29,575 bases of DNA from positions 1 through 29,575 of the IMG/VR virus record IMGVR_UViG_3300044821_000022. The stretch is one strand, 5' to 3'. The number at the start of each line of letters is the position of its first letter. The first letter of the stretch is position 1. Of this stretch, positions 1-8,218 are shown piece after piece. The notes below the pieces were generated by a model, which was given only the letters and a program-made list of their open reading frames with translations, did no database searches and was not told where the DNA came from. Position numbers and translations under genes: made by a program. The stretch comes from a virus.

Positions 1-594
1 GCGACATTATTAGCACCAACCGTAGCCGGGACAGCTGCCGCAGGAGCTGGGTATGGATTGGGAGCTTACAATAGTGCTAAAGATGTGATTTCGAACCCCA
101 CATTAAAGAACACCGCCCAACTATTAAATAGCACGCTAGGGCCGGCTAGTGTTGTTAACGCAGCAAAAGGCGCCGGTGCAGCTATTACGTCAGCGGTTAA
201 CACAGTAACCAGTATCTTCTGTTTCCATCCCGACACCTTGGTAACAATGGACAATGGCTCTCAACTACCCATCTGCAGAATTGGAGTGGGAGACATCACC
301 AAGGGCGGGAAGGTTTTAGCTACAACTCGCGCCGTAGCACGAGAGTTTTACTGGTACAACGGAGTCCTTGTTACCGGCAAACACGCGGTAAAAGAAGACG
401 GTAAATGGATACGTGTTGAAAACACGCGTTTAGGTCATCGTATTCCTCTATTGACTGAAGTGGTATGTAATCTCGTAACAGAAGACCACAGAATTTACGC
501 TAATGGTATCGAATTCGCGGATCAATATGAGACAGATCTATATGAGTCATTAGATATGGATGAATCCTTACAGGAATTAAATAAATATGTCTAG
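1..594 (+). CDS. Virion protein C-terminus with Hint (intein-like) domain, partial
   Basis: The frame is open from base 1, so this is the C-terminal part of a longer protein that begins outside the window; the TTG at 58 is not needed as a start. The visible part opens with about 73 Ala/Gly-rich residues. A Hint domain then starts at Cys (codon 220-222), in CFHPDTLVTMDNGS, followed by a VGD...GG turn, a TxxH block (TGKH, about 380-391) and a C-terminal EDHRIYANGIEF block. This pattern is common at the C-termini of phage tail and internal virion proteins. Hint domains perform self-cleavage at the Cys through a thioester. The terminal His-Asn of splicing inteins is absent, so cleavage rather than splicing is inferred. 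The identity of the parent protein cannot be told from here. Confidence 0.8.
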   Translation, partial: ATLLAPTVAGTAAAGAGYGLGAYNSAKDVISNPTLKNTAQLLNSTLGPASVVNAAKGAGAAITSAVNTVTSIFCFHPDTLVTMDNGSQLPICRIGVGDITKGGKVLATTRAVAREFYWYNGVLVTGKHAVKEDGKWIRVENTRLGHRIPLLTEVVCNLVTEDHRIYANGIEFADQYETDLYESLDMDESLQELNKYV

Positions 595-916
595 AAGCAT
601 GTGGGCTGATTATTTCGAAGAAAAGGGTTTAGTTGTTGTAGAAACCCAACGCGGACTCATGAGCGCCTACGTAGTAGGCGACGTTTGTATGGTTGATAAC
701 TTCTATGTTAAGCCAGAATACCGTGGGACAGGTTCAGCGCTTCAACTTACACTTCAAATCATTGAGCTTGCCAAAGAAAAAGGATGCAAGTCTTTCTGTG
801 CTGAAATATATAAAAGCGATCCAATGTATAACTATATTCTTAGGCTTCACAATCATTTTGGGATGGAAGTAGTTGAAGATACAGAGTACAAAACTATAAC
901 AAGTAAGGAAATCTAA
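587..916 (+). CDS. GNAT-family acetyltransferase-like protein
   Basis: A 109-residue protein whose start overlaps the preceding stop by 8 bases. The central VKPEYRGTGSALQL segment (about residues 41-54) matches GNAT motif A (acetyl-CoA pyrophosphate loop, R/Q-x-x-G-x-G/A, here YRGTGSA). It is followed by the usual helix (LQIIELAKEKGCKSF) and a C-terminal strand pair with HNHFGMEVVEDTEYK, typical of the fold. T7 gp13, an internal virion protein, is GNAT-like and lies among virion genes in a similar way, so a structural or assembly role is as likely as enzymatic acetylation. The substrate is unknown. Confidence 0.7.
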   Translation: MSRSMWADYFEEKGLVVVETQRGLMSAYVVGDVCMVDNFYVKPEYRGTGSALQLTLQIIELAKEKGCKSFCAEIYKSDPMYNYILRLHNHFGMEVVEDTEYKTITSKEI

Positions 917-917
917 C

Positions 918-1184
918 ATGATCGATATGAAAACACTGTTACCGATGGTTAAACGTCTCCTCCCTAAGGAGTCTGACGCTGATCTTATAGCCGGAATTAA
1001 ACAGTTTGCTAAAGCTCATCCTGATTTAGGCAACAAAGAAGCTCTTCAAGCTCTCATCACAGCATTAAAACAAGCACAACAGCCACAACAACAGCCTCAA
1101 CAGCAACCACAAGCACCCGCTCAAGCTCCCGCTAAGCCGTTCGGACAGAGTCTGATGAGCAGTATTCCTACAGGAGTAAAATAA
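918..1184 (+). CDS. Small Gln/Pro-rich protein in the virion gene block
   Basis: An 88-residue protein with a helical N-terminal half (residues 1-52, charged/leucine pattern) and a C-terminal tail made of Gln, Pro and Ala (about 54-75, QQPQQQPQQQ type). AAGGA lies about 9 bases before the ATG. It sits 1 base after the GNAT gene stop and 1 base before the next gene. No family is recognised. The low-complexity tail suggests a flexible linker or scaffold role in virion assembly (inference). Confidence 0.7.
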   Translation: MIDMKTLLPMVKRLLPKESDADLIAGIKQFAKAHPDLGNKEALQALITALKQAQQPQQQPQQQPQAPAQAPAKPFGQSLMSSIPTGVK

Positions 1185-1185
1185 C

Positions 1186-2460
1186 ATGGGATTTCTAGAC
1201 AGCATCACTGGATCATCTGATAACTCCGCACAGGAGTATCTAAAACAAGCTCTCGCGGCTTATAACAATGTAAACGTTCCCACTACGGCGTCAGAAACTG
1301 TCAACGAGTTACCCATGCAATCGGTGCAGGGTACTGTCACGCCTCAGAACATCCAAGTGGCTGAACAAGCTCCATCAGAATATAATAACATTTCCCTTGA
1401 TCCTGCTACGCGGGCGGCCCAGATGTCGGCGCTACAATCGTACACAGACATCGCTAATTCTGGTGGGCTTGACGCAGAATCTAAACTGGCGATTCAACAG
1501 GCCATAGATGCCGCCAATGCTCAATCTAGAGGCGCTCAAGGCGCTATAATGAACCAAGCCCAAGCAATGGGACAAGGCGGTGGTGACTTCGCTTTAACAC
1601 AGCGTGCGATAGCAGCACAAGGAGCTTCTAACACAGCGGCCACCCAGGGAATGCAAGCCGCAGCAGAAGCTGAAGCCAATAGAGAAGCAGCTCTTAATTC
1701 TATGGCGAATATCGGCGGATCTATTAATGCTTCAGATTACGGCCAGGCAGCGAACAAGGCGGCATCCCAAAATACGATTAATGCGACAAATACAGGGGCA
1801 AGAAACGCTGCTAATACAGGCAACGTGTCTAATCAGATACAGACCGGCGAATTTAATACAAATACCGCTCAAGGTGTTAATGCTGCGAATACAACCGCTG
1901 GGCAAAATAAAGTTTATTATAACGCCAGTCTCCCTCAACAGCAGTTTAATAACGAACTAGCTAAAGCATCTGGTGTCGCCGGTGTTGATGCTACACGAGC
2001 AAACGCGGCACAAGCTGCTACGAATGCTAACAATGCTTTCACAGGTTCTTTACTTGGTACAGCCGGCACAGTGGCGGGAGCAGCGCTCGGTGGTCCTGCC
2101 GGAGCTGTTATTGGCAATCAAGTGGCAAAAACAGCAGCACCAAAATCTAATAATGCTTCTGCAGGAATAAACGCGGCTCACGGCGGTTATATGTGCTATG
2201 CTGACGGCGGTGTGGCTCACGACCACGGTATCTGCATGAAACTCGGTGGACACGTAGGCGGTGAAGCCTCAGTGCCTGGCGATAGTGAAACTAATGACAC
2301 GATCCCAGCCATGTTGAGTCCTGGTGAATTAGTTATCCCTCGTTCAGTACCTAAAGACGGAAAACATATGGAAGAGTTTGCACGGAATGCCCCAGTGCAC
2401 GGTACAGATAAAAAGGTGGATCTCACTGGATTCACGTCGGGCTATAAAAGGAGTCGCTAA
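1186..2460 (+). CDS. Internal virion / DNA-ejection-type protein (Ala/Asn/Gln-rich)
   Basis: A 424-residue protein with AGGAG 9 bases upstream of its ATG. Residues about 80-280 are Ala/Asn/Gln-rich and probably helical. A glycine-zipper-like hydrophobic stretch (TAGTVAGAALGGPAGAVIG, about 291-309) could insert into a membrane. A YADGG motif follows, and then a C-terminal segment with NDTIPAMLSPGELVIPRS, a signature often seen in phage virion proteins. Position among other virion genes and composition fit an internal or ejected protein, as in the T7 gp14-gp16 group; there is no specific homology I can name. Confidence 0.7.
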   Translation: MGFLDSITGSSDNSAQEYLKQALAAYNNVNVPTTASETVNELPMQSVQGTVTPQNIQVAEQAPSEYNNISLDPATRAAQMSALQSYTDIANSGGLDAESKLAIQQAIDAANAQSRGAQGAIMNQAQAMGQGGGDFALTQRAIAAQGASNTAATQGMQAAAEAEANREAALNSMANIGGSINASDYGQAANKAASQNTINATNTGARNAANTGNVSNQIQTGEFNTNTAQGVNAANTTAGQNKVYYNASLPQQQFNNELAKASGVAGVDATRANAAQAATNANNAFTGSLLGTAGTVAGAALGGPAGAVIGNQVAKTAAPKSNNASAGINAAHGGYMCYADGGVAHDHGICMKLGGHVGGEASVPGDSETNDTIPAMLSPGELVIPRSVPKDGKHMEEFARNAPVHGTDKKVDLTGFTSGYKRSR

Positions 2461-2461
2461 C

Positions 2462-4147
2462 ATGCCTTTAAATCACGGAAAATCAAAAGAAGCTGTCAGC
2501 AAGAATATAAAGACGGAAGTGGAAGCTGGCAAGCCGCAGGATCAAGCTGTAGCGATTGCTTTAAACACGGCGCGTGAAGCTGGGGCTGACATTCCTAAGA
2601 AACATATGGCTGAAGGCGGAGCCGTAGGTAGCATGGATGAAAGTGCGGAAAAATTTGACCAAGGAATGGAGAACGCTAACGCGCAGCATGACTCAGACGC
2701 TGTTCGATCTTATCTAGCAAGTAAATTCCACGATCTCACGAACCCTACTACAGAACAAATTCCTGCCCAACAGCCACAGCCAACTGGTATGTCTGAAACA
2801 GAGATGGCTAAAAAACAAGGGGAAGGTATGGCAGATGGTGGCTATCCTCACGTGACATTTCTGGAAAACGTCAGCACCCCTGAAATGAAGAAAACGGTCC
2901 ATTTAGAAGATCCTTCTGGTGCGCATGGTAATAAGATAACCACTGGTCATGAAGAAAACTACGCTGAAGGCGGCGCCATTCACAAGGCCGAAGGGCGAGA
3001 TAAAGAGCCAGCCAAACCCGCAGATATTGATATGTCACATGAAAAGAAGTTACATTCGATCTATAAAGCGATGGGAATTAAGGGCTATGCTGATGGCGGG
3101 CCAGTAGATCAAACACCTATCGATCCTTCAGGAATGCCTAATCCTAGCGATCCTACATATTGGGATCAGATAAAAGCTGCTATGGCTAAGCTAGCCGCCC
3201 CAGCCGGTGCTATGGCTGCGCCTCTCGAAGGTGCTGCTAGAATGGCCGCTCCGCTTGCTCCTGCAGCTGTCGGTGCGGTTAATAGGCTCACGGGTGCATC
3301 TTTGCCAGTTCCGGCTGTTCCAGCTCCTCAGACAGCAAATCTGGGTGCTCCGACGCCGCTCTCCGCGCAGATGCCTCCAGCAATACCAGCAGCCCCAGTG
3401 GCTCCCCCGGTGGGTGGCCCAGCTGCTAACACAGGCGCTCCTGATTTAAAGAACCTGTTCAATCAGGATACATCCAAACTTACTGAAGGAGTGAATCCCG
3501 AAGATAGGCAGAATTTAGCAAACGCCACTCTTGGTCAACAGCGTGGGCTAGGTTCTATCGTAGCTGAAGCCGTTGCCGGATTAGGTGATGCTCTGGCTGC
3601 TAAAGGCGGAAGAGAGCAGCACTCATTAAAGGACATCTTCTCGATGCAAAAACAGCAACGAGATGAAGCGCTTGCCAATTTTGATAAAGCGCGTCAGGAT
3701 AGACTTCAAAAACTAGACCTGCAAACTAAGATGGGAAATAACTCAATCCAGAAACTAGCCGCGCAAGACGCTTATGGCACAGACGAGTCTCTAAATAAGC
3801 AACTTGGCGCTCCTCCGGGAACACTTCATAAAGATCTACCACTGTACATGCAGATGATGACGGCTAAAGTAGCACAACAAGAGAAGGATTCAGATCTCTA
3901 TATGAAAGCGCATACTCAAGCTGCTAATGATATAGACTCGGCGATTAAAAACGCCGGCATGCTTAATATAAAGCCAAGTCCAGCGCAAATTCAAGCTAGT
4001 GGCGCAAAACTTGCCGACCAGTATTACAATCGAGCTAAAGGAAATGTCCTGTTTCAACCGTCAGATGGGCAGAAACCCGTATGGATCCCAGCCCAGAACC
4101 TTCAAAAGGCGAAGCAGATGGATCCTCACGGTACTACCATTCAGTAA
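2462..4147 (+). CDS. Internal virion protein with repeated A(D/E)GG motifs
   Basis: The chosen start is the ATG at 2462, with AAGGAG 8 bases upstream. A longer open frame from 2378 overlaps the previous gene and lacks a comparable ribosome site. The 561-residue product opens with MPLNHGKSKEAVSKNI and GKPQDQAVAIAL, a small conserved phage module (GKSK...GKPQ.QAVAIAL). Four copies of [MY]A[DE]GG follow (about 2608, 2830, 2962 and 3088). A Pro/Ala-rich linker (about 3190-3440) then leads to a long helical C-terminal half with charged heptads (KQQRDEALANFDKARQDRL). An internal or ejection protein is inferred from context. Confidence 0.7.
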   Translation: MPLNHGKSKEAVSKNIKTEVEAGKPQDQAVAIALNTAREAGADIPKKHMAEGGAVGSMDESAEKFDQGMENANAQHDSDAVRSYLASKFHDLTNPTTEQIPAQQPQPTGMSETEMAKKQGEGMADGGYPHVTFLENVSTPEMKKTVHLEDPSGAHGNKITTGHEENYAEGGAIHKAEGRDKEPAKPADIDMSHEKKLHSIYKAMGIKGYADGGPVDQTPIDPSGMPNPSDPTYWDQIKAAMAKLAAPAGAMAAPLEGAARMAAPLAPAAVGAVNRLTGASLPVPAVPAPQTANLGAPTPLSAQMPPAIPAAPVAPPVGGPAANTGAPDLKNLFNQDTSKLTEGVNPEDRQNLANATLGQQRGLGSIVAEAVAGLGDALAAKGGREQHSLKDIFSMQKQQRDEALANFDKARQDRLQKLDLQTKMGNNSIQKLAAQDAYGTDESLNKQLGAPPGTLHKDLPLYMQMMTAKVAQQEKDSDLYMKAHTQAANDIDSAIKNAGMLNIKPSPAQIQASGAKLADQYYNRAKGNVLFQPSDGQKPVWIPAQNLQKAKQMDPHGTTIQ

Positions 4148-4162
4148 ATAGAGGGCTTTAAT

Positions 4163-6046
4163 ATGGCATTAGACTTTACAGCACTACAAGGTACTCCAGC
4201 TGAAACAGGCCATCTAGACTTCTCTGCTCTAGGGGCCGTCCCTGCTGTTGGGGGATCACCAGATGAAGAAACAAGTGCTCTAGGAGCTGCAGGACGTGGA
4301 GCCGTTGGTATGTTGCCACTTGGCAACCAAGCGTATTCTGCTATAGCGGGAGCCGTTGAACATAAACCGTACACACAAGAGCGTCAAGAGCTCGACAAAG
4401 AGATAGAATCAGATACGGCCAATCATCCTCTAGCTCGACTCGGCGGTCAAGCAGCTGGAGTCGTAGCTCCGGCATTACTTACCGGAGGCGCAAGCCTACC
4501 AGGTGGAGCCATTACAGAAGGCGCTCTTATGGGCGCTGGATTTGGAGCTGGAAACGCCATAGACACACTAGCTAGTGGTGGAAGCGGAGAAAAAGCCGCG
4601 ATGGAAGGCATTTTAGGCACAGCGGCAGGCGCAGCAGGTGGAGCGGCTGGCAAAACCCTCGGCAATGTTATCACGAAGGTGGCGAAACCGTTTGTCACCT
4701 CGCATGACGAGCTTATGGCTGAAGCGACAGCGGGCATTCTTGGCGGCACTACACGACAAATTAGAGCACTTCCAGGTAAGAACCCAGTACAAACACTGAA
4801 TAAATTAGGACAAGACATGTCTAGCTATCGTGTGGGTAATGAGCCATTGATAGCAGTAACAGATCGTATGCCGGCACGTCTCGATAAGTTTATAGCGCTT
4901 CAGAAACAATCCGGCCAAGTGATAGGTGATACAATTAAAAATGCTGGCGCGCCTCCGATGTCTGCTCAACCAGTCACAGATGAGTTAAACGCGGCTTTAA
5001 AGTTTGCTACACCAGACGATCAAGCTCAGATGAAAGCTGTTATAGATGAAGTACAGAAGTACGCGGATAAAGATGGAACCATTCCATTTATGCGTTTGCA
5101 ACAGTTGAAAAGTGAACTTGGAGATAGAGCATTTGAAGGTCAAGGAAGCCCGGTACTTCAATCAGCTTACCACGTCGTCAGTGACGTCCAAGATAGAGAA
5201 CTAGAAAAGCTTTCATCTACTATCAACAAGCCAGCCTTTGACCAAGCTAAGAATGCGTATCAATTAACATCTAGAGCGATCCCTATGCTTCGGATGGCCG
5301 TCTCTAAAGAAGTAGGGGGCAAGACGAACGTCTTAATGCCAGGAGCCGCGCTTCTATCTGGTCACCCAATAGTGGCAGCCGGCGCTCTTGCAAAGAACCG
5401 CATTGCACAGATGGGAAGTGGCGCTATGTTTAAGGGTATGCAATCTCTACCTGAAGGTACAGGAGCCGCGCTAAGTGCTCTCCCAGGAAAAGCAGGTGGT
5501 CAAATAGCAGGGATGGCCGTGCAACAAAATATGGGAGAAATAAAACCCGTACCAGGAAAAGGCGTCGTTCCTTCTCCGAGCACAACGACGCCTAATAGGT
5601 TAAACATCGATCATCCAGCACTGTCGCAATGGAAATCAGTCTTTCAGAAAAACGCGATGAACGCTAAGAATCCAGGCGAAGTAGATAAGTCGCACGATGT
5701 CACCGACTTCGTCCTCAGCCAACGGGACCCAGGTTATGCAGCGGCTAAGCAGAAAGCGGCTGATGAACCTATGCCAGAAATGCCGATACAACCGCAACAG
5801 CCGGTAAAGATGGCAGAAGGTGGAGTAGTAGAGTCTCCTGAAGAGATAGAGAAGCGGCACGCATTCGGAAGCAATCTTGAAGGGCTTTCGAATCTTATGA
5901 AGAACCCAGTGCACGAAGCGCAGCCTGAGCCTGAGACATTGCCCACTACGTCCGGCGTGAACTTTAATGAGTCACTGTTGGGCAATGATTTTGAAGCTAA
6001 AGTAAAGGCGTATTTAAAGGAGAAAGAAGATGCCCAGTCTCGATAA
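4163..6046 (+). CDS. Large internal virion / DNA-ejection protein
   Basis: A 627-residue protein with AGAGGG 8 bases before the ATG. Residues about 90-170 form long Gly/Ala-rich hydrophobic runs (for example LGTAAGAAGGAAGKTLG) resembling glycine-zipper membrane segments of ejected phage proteins. The middle (about 190-400) is helical and charged, and the C-terminal third is Pro/Gln-rich with one more MAEGG motif. It is the last of three large adjacent proteins of this type. The 3' end overlaps the next small gene by 17 bases. A role in genome delivery is inferred from composition and position, not from a recognised domain. Confidence 0.65.
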   Translation: MALDFTALQGTPAETGHLDFSALGAVPAVGGSPDEETSALGAAGRGAVGMLPLGNQAYSAIAGAVEHKPYTQERQELDKEIESDTANHPLARLGGQAAGVVAPALLTGGASLPGGAITEGALMGAGFGAGNAIDTLASGGSGEKAAMEGILGTAAGAAGGAAGKTLGNVITKVAKPFVTSHDELMAEATAGILGGTTRQIRALPGKNPVQTLNKLGQDMSSYRVGNEPLIAVTDRMPARLDKFIALQKQSGQVIGDTIKNAGAPPMSAQPVTDELNAALKFATPDDQAQMKAVIDEVQKYADKDGTIPFMRLQQLKSELGDRAFEGQGSPVLQSAYHVVSDVQDRELEKLSSTINKPAFDQAKNAYQLTSRAIPMLRMAVSKEVGGKTNVLMPGAALLSGHPIVAAGALAKNRIAQMGSGAMFKGMQSLPEGTGAALSALPGKAGGQIAGMAVQQNMGEIKPVPGKGVVPSPSTTTPNRLNIDHPALSQWKSVFQKNAMNAKNPGEVDKSHDVTDFVLSQRDPGYAAAKQKAADEPMPEMPIQPQQPVKMAEGGVVESPEEIEKRHAFGSNLEGLSNLMKNPVHEAQPEPETLPTTSGVNFNESLLGNDFEAKVKAYLKEKEDAQSR

Positions 6047-6203
6047 GCGCTTGACGAAGTTAGAAGATGCTCTTTTACAGCATCTAACAGAATCGGGAGA
6101 GATAAGGGGAGATTTAAAGTGGCTCAAAAAGGCATTTTGGACCCTAGCGGGTCTGGTAGGTACAGGTTTCGTTAAAGAGATATTACACGTCCTATGGAGA
6201 TAA
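6030..6203 (+). CDS. XhlA-like small membrane protein, possible holin
   Basis: A 57-residue protein starting inside the end of the previous gene, with AAAGGAG upstream of ATG. It has an N-terminal charged amphipathic helix (LDKRLTKLEDALLQHL), a linker GEIRGDLKWLKK and one C-terminal hydrophobic segment (AFWTLAGLVGTGFVKEIL). This order matches haemolysin XhlA-type phage lysis proteins, which associate with the membrane and act with a holin or endolysin. It sits at the end of the late genes just before a DUF5675 gene, consistent with a lysis cassette. The functional call is inferred. Confidence 0.65.
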   Translation: MPSLDKRLTKLEDALLQHLTESGEIRGDLKWLKKAFWTLAGLVGTGFVKEILHVLWR

Positions 6204-6207
6204 GCGT

Positions 6208-6441
6208 ATGCAATCGACGTCGCTGGTCTGTCCTGGTTGTGGTTATAGGGTTGAGCCTATCTACATATTCGATCGCAGCCCAAAAACTAAGAAGCCCTAT
6301 CTCATCACTCGATGTCCGAAGACTAGCTGTAATTTCAATATCGACATCCAAGACTACACAGGAAAAGCAAGAAAGCGTGCTGAGGATAACACGAAGGACG
6401 ACAGTAGTGGGGGAAAGTCAGGTTGGAGATATGACTTATAA
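6208..6441 (+). CDS. Zinc-ribbon protein
   Basis: A 77-residue protein with GGAGAT upstream. Cys8/Cys11 (VCPGCGY) and Cys36/Cys41 (RCPKTSC) form a zinc-ribbon-like set, followed by a strand NFNIDIQDY and a basic tail (GKARKRAE). The same DNA read one frame over, from 6194, encodes a signal-peptide-like segment joined to the DUF5675 frame. The zinc-ribbon reading is preferred because its Cys spacing is coherent. Its 3' end overlaps the DUF5675 start by 65 bases. Function unknown; nucleic-acid binding is possible. Confidence 0.6.
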   Translation: MQSTSLVCPGCGYRVEPIYIFDRSPKTKKPYLITRCPKTSCNFNIDIQDYTGKARKRAEDNTKDDSSGGKSGWRYDL

Positions 6442-6727
6442 TGGAGGGTTTATCTGTTACACCCTAGAACACGAGAGCGTTAAGATACCGGCAGGAACAT
6501 ATAAAGGCGAATTGCGGTGGAGCGAACGCTTTCAAGAGTATGTGCCATACATTCAGGTTCCGTCGCGAAGCGGCATAGAAATACACGTTGGGAATTGTCC
6601 TCGAGACTCCGGTGGATGTATTCTGGTTGGTGAAGCAATAGATGGTGCTTGCTTGGACAACAGTAGAATGGCGTTTGAGCGTATGATGGAAGAATTGCCA
6701 CAGACATTTACCGTAATTGTAGAATAA
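6377..6727 (+). CDS. DUF5675 family protein
   Basis: A 116-residue protein read from the GTG at 6377, where the family's first strand begins (VLRITRRTTVVGES). The recognisable core is MTYNGGFICYTLEHE, IPAGTYKGEL, SGIEIHVGN and DSGGCILVG, matching DUF5675 (IPAGTY, IHxGN, xGCIlVG). The family is found in phages near lysis or tail genes; its biochemical role is not established to my knowledge. The open frame runs back to 6194, adding an RRR-plus-hydrophobic segment and an AxA-like site that would be a signal peptide, but that region overlaps the zinc-ribbon gene. The true start is therefore open: 6194, 6377 or ATG 6431. Confidence 0.75.
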   Translation: MLRITRRTTVVGESQVGDMTYNGGFICYTLEHESVKIPAGTYKGELRWSERFQEYVPYIQVPSRSGIEIHVGNCPRDSGGCILVGEAIDGACLDNSRMAFERMMEELPQTFTVIVE

Positions 6728-6808
6728 TCATCGAAGCACTAACCAGAAGCACGCCATTACACCGCCTAAATATAACACCAATAAGATCAACAGCGCACGT
6801 AGTTCCAT
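6728..6808 (-). CDS. 26-residue single-span membrane protein
   Basis: Read on the minus strand this is an ATG with a strong AGGAGGG site 4 bases upstream, encoding 26 residues that are nearly all hydrophobic (LRALLILLVLYLGGV...FWLVLR). It is the promoter-distal last gene of the minus-strand run. Its TGA begins on the base after the DUF5675 stop on the other strand. A membrane microprotein next to lysis-type genes could be a lysis regulator, but no family is recognised. The ribosome site is the main support. Confidence 0.55.
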   Translation of the reverse strand: MELRALLILLVLYLGGVMACFWLVLR

Positions 6809-6816
6809 AATCCCTC

Positions 6817-7950
6817 CTAGAGAAGTCCTTGTCGTTTAGCCATCCAGTAGCACAATAAGAAATCAAGTCCCGTATAATGAATAGTATATTCAGGCGAATC
6901 TGCGCCTGTATTCCCCACCCATTCGTCTAAACTAAACATATTCCGCTGCCAGAAGAAGTCCTGTCCGCCTCTCCGCCATATAGGAAGAGCCTTTTTGGCT
7001 AATTCATTTGATCCCCATTTCACACTCTCTACCGTTCCGCTATTAAGGCTCTGTCTGTTACTGCGGATGCCGCTGTGGAAGGTACTAAGAATTGACAGAT
7101 TTACGTCTTCTGGGGCTAATACTGGAGCGCATAACACGTTTACCCATGCATTATTCGCCTTACGGGTGATCCTATGCAGGCGGAGAAGCCCATCTTTATA
7201 CGTTTCGTCACGGGTTAATTCCCACAGGATATGTAGATGGATGGCCGCCCGGTGAGTATCGTAGTCTGTATCCCACCATAAAAGCTTAACCTTGGCGTAT
7301 GGGAGGATTTCTTTATACTTCCTATAGATAGCATCATAGTGAGGCTCGAATTTAGCTCTATCAATCTTCATAGCTAATGCGAGGATAGCTAGGAGAAGAG
7401 TGACGCGTAAAGGGTCGGTCTTCCATCCCTGCTCTAGTTGCCCATATGTCGTTGGAGCGCCGTTTTGGTCGGCTAACGCGTAGCCGTCATCGATGATTCG
7501 TTGCGCCCATTGAACGGTGGACAAGCCAAGCACCATAGGATGCATGTATTGCCATGCACAGTATAAAGCGAGTAGCATGCCGGTTCCAGCGTCATTTGAC
7601 GTTGTATCGTTTACAGTTCCATCCGCCCGGTACCCGCGAATTAGTCGGGCGTTTTTAAAAAGACTCGACAAAGGACAGAGATCTCCTTCGAGGTCTCCTT
7701 TCAAAAACCGGTAAGCTGTGTATAGCCCTTGAAACAGGGCGCAGTCTCCAGCATCTTCTGGAAAAGGAGTTTGATAAAGAAACCACCCGTCGCGCTTAAA
7801 ACCGGCCTCTAGATTAACAGAGAACAGGTTTTCAAGCCCTTCTAAGTTAGTTGTATCAGTGAACGCCGTTTCTTCGAATGGATCGATCAAACGATTAATG
7901 ATATCCGCGATCCAGATGGCTCCTACTTTAATAAGATTGATTATAAGCAT
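6817..7950 (-). CDS. Alpha/alpha-toroid (six-hairpin glycosidase-like) protein
   Basis: A 377-residue protein beginning with a hydrophobic amphipathic stretch (residues 1-20). The body repeats helical-hairpin features: DAGDCALFQGLYTAYRFL, RGYRADGTVNDTTSNDAGTG, MLLALYCAWQYM, LLLAILALAMKIDR, AAIHLHILWELTRDETY and HYTGLDFLLCYWMAKRQGLL. Aromatic- and acid-rich loops between helices resemble (alpha/alpha)6 barrels such as six-hairpin glycosidases and related lyases. Catalytic residues cannot be assigned with confidence; Asp/Glu in the DGTVNDTTSND loop are candidates. It lies beside the lysis-type genes but on the opposite strand, at the far end of the early run. Enzyme activity is inferred only from the fold pattern. 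Confidence 0.45.
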   Translation of the reverse strand: MLIINLIKVGAIWIADIINRLIDPFEETAFTDTTNLEGLENLFSVNLEAGFKRDGWFLYQTPFPEDAGDCALFQGLYTAYRFLKGDLEGDLCPLSSLFKNARLIRGYRADGTVNDTTSNDAGTGMLLALYCAWQYMHPMVLGLSTVQWAQRIIDDGYALADQNGAPTTYGQLEQGWKTDPLRVTLLLAILALAMKIDRAKFEPHYDAIYRKYKEILPYAKVKLLWWDTDYDTHRAAIHLHILWELTRDETYKDGLLRLHRITRKANNAWVNVLCAPVLAPEDVNLSILSTFHSGIRSNRQSLNSGTVESVKWGSNELAKKALPIWRRGGQDFFWQRNMFSLDEWVGNTGADSPEYTIHYTGLDFLLCYWMAKRQGLL

Positions 7951-7957
7951 ATATCAC

Positions 7958-8086
7958 CTATGACGGTCGTTGTTTTAAACACTCTGGACAGGTTACTTCT
8001 CTCCATTTGTAACTTGACCAATCTTGGCCGTTAGTTTTACACATAAATAACCCATTCTCATCCCGCATATGTACATTAGGCGTCAT
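7958..8086 (-). CDS. 42-residue CxxC protein
   Basis: ATG with AAGGAG 5 bases upstream. The product has one upstream Cys (FMCKTNG) and a CPEC pair near the C-terminus (VTCPECLKQRP), a minimal zinc-ribbon-like layout. Its first bases overlap the stop of the upstream gene (ATGA), so translation is probably coupled. No family recognised. Confidence 0.6.
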   Translation of the reverse strand: MTPNVHMRDENGLFMCKTNGQDWSSYKWREVTCPECLKQRPS

Positions 8087-8217
8087 AGAGTCTCCTTAGA
8101 AATTAGATCTAGCAGTACTTTCCGCAATGTAGCCGCGTTTGTTCCTAGTTCTTTGGCCAATCGACGCATAATCTCGTCGCCTTCTAATCGTTGGGTACCA
8201 CACGGGTCGTAGGGCAT
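8083..8217 (-). CDS. 44-residue helical protein, HTH-like
   Basis: ATG preceded by AAGGAG. The sequence EIMRRLAKELGTNAATLRKVL has the look of a short helix-turn-helix (helix, GTN turn, helix), but the protein is too short for a full domain. It is coupled to the downstream CxxC gene by ATGA overlap. Function unknown. Confidence 0.55.
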   Translation of the reverse strand: MPYDPCGTQRLEGDEIMRRLAKELGTNAATLRKVLLDLISKETL

Positions 8218-8218
8218 A

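Noticed and set aside
4447-4818. Minus-strand ORF within the large virion gene
   Set aside because: Ala/Pro-rich complement of Gly/Ala-rich codons, typical of shadow frames.
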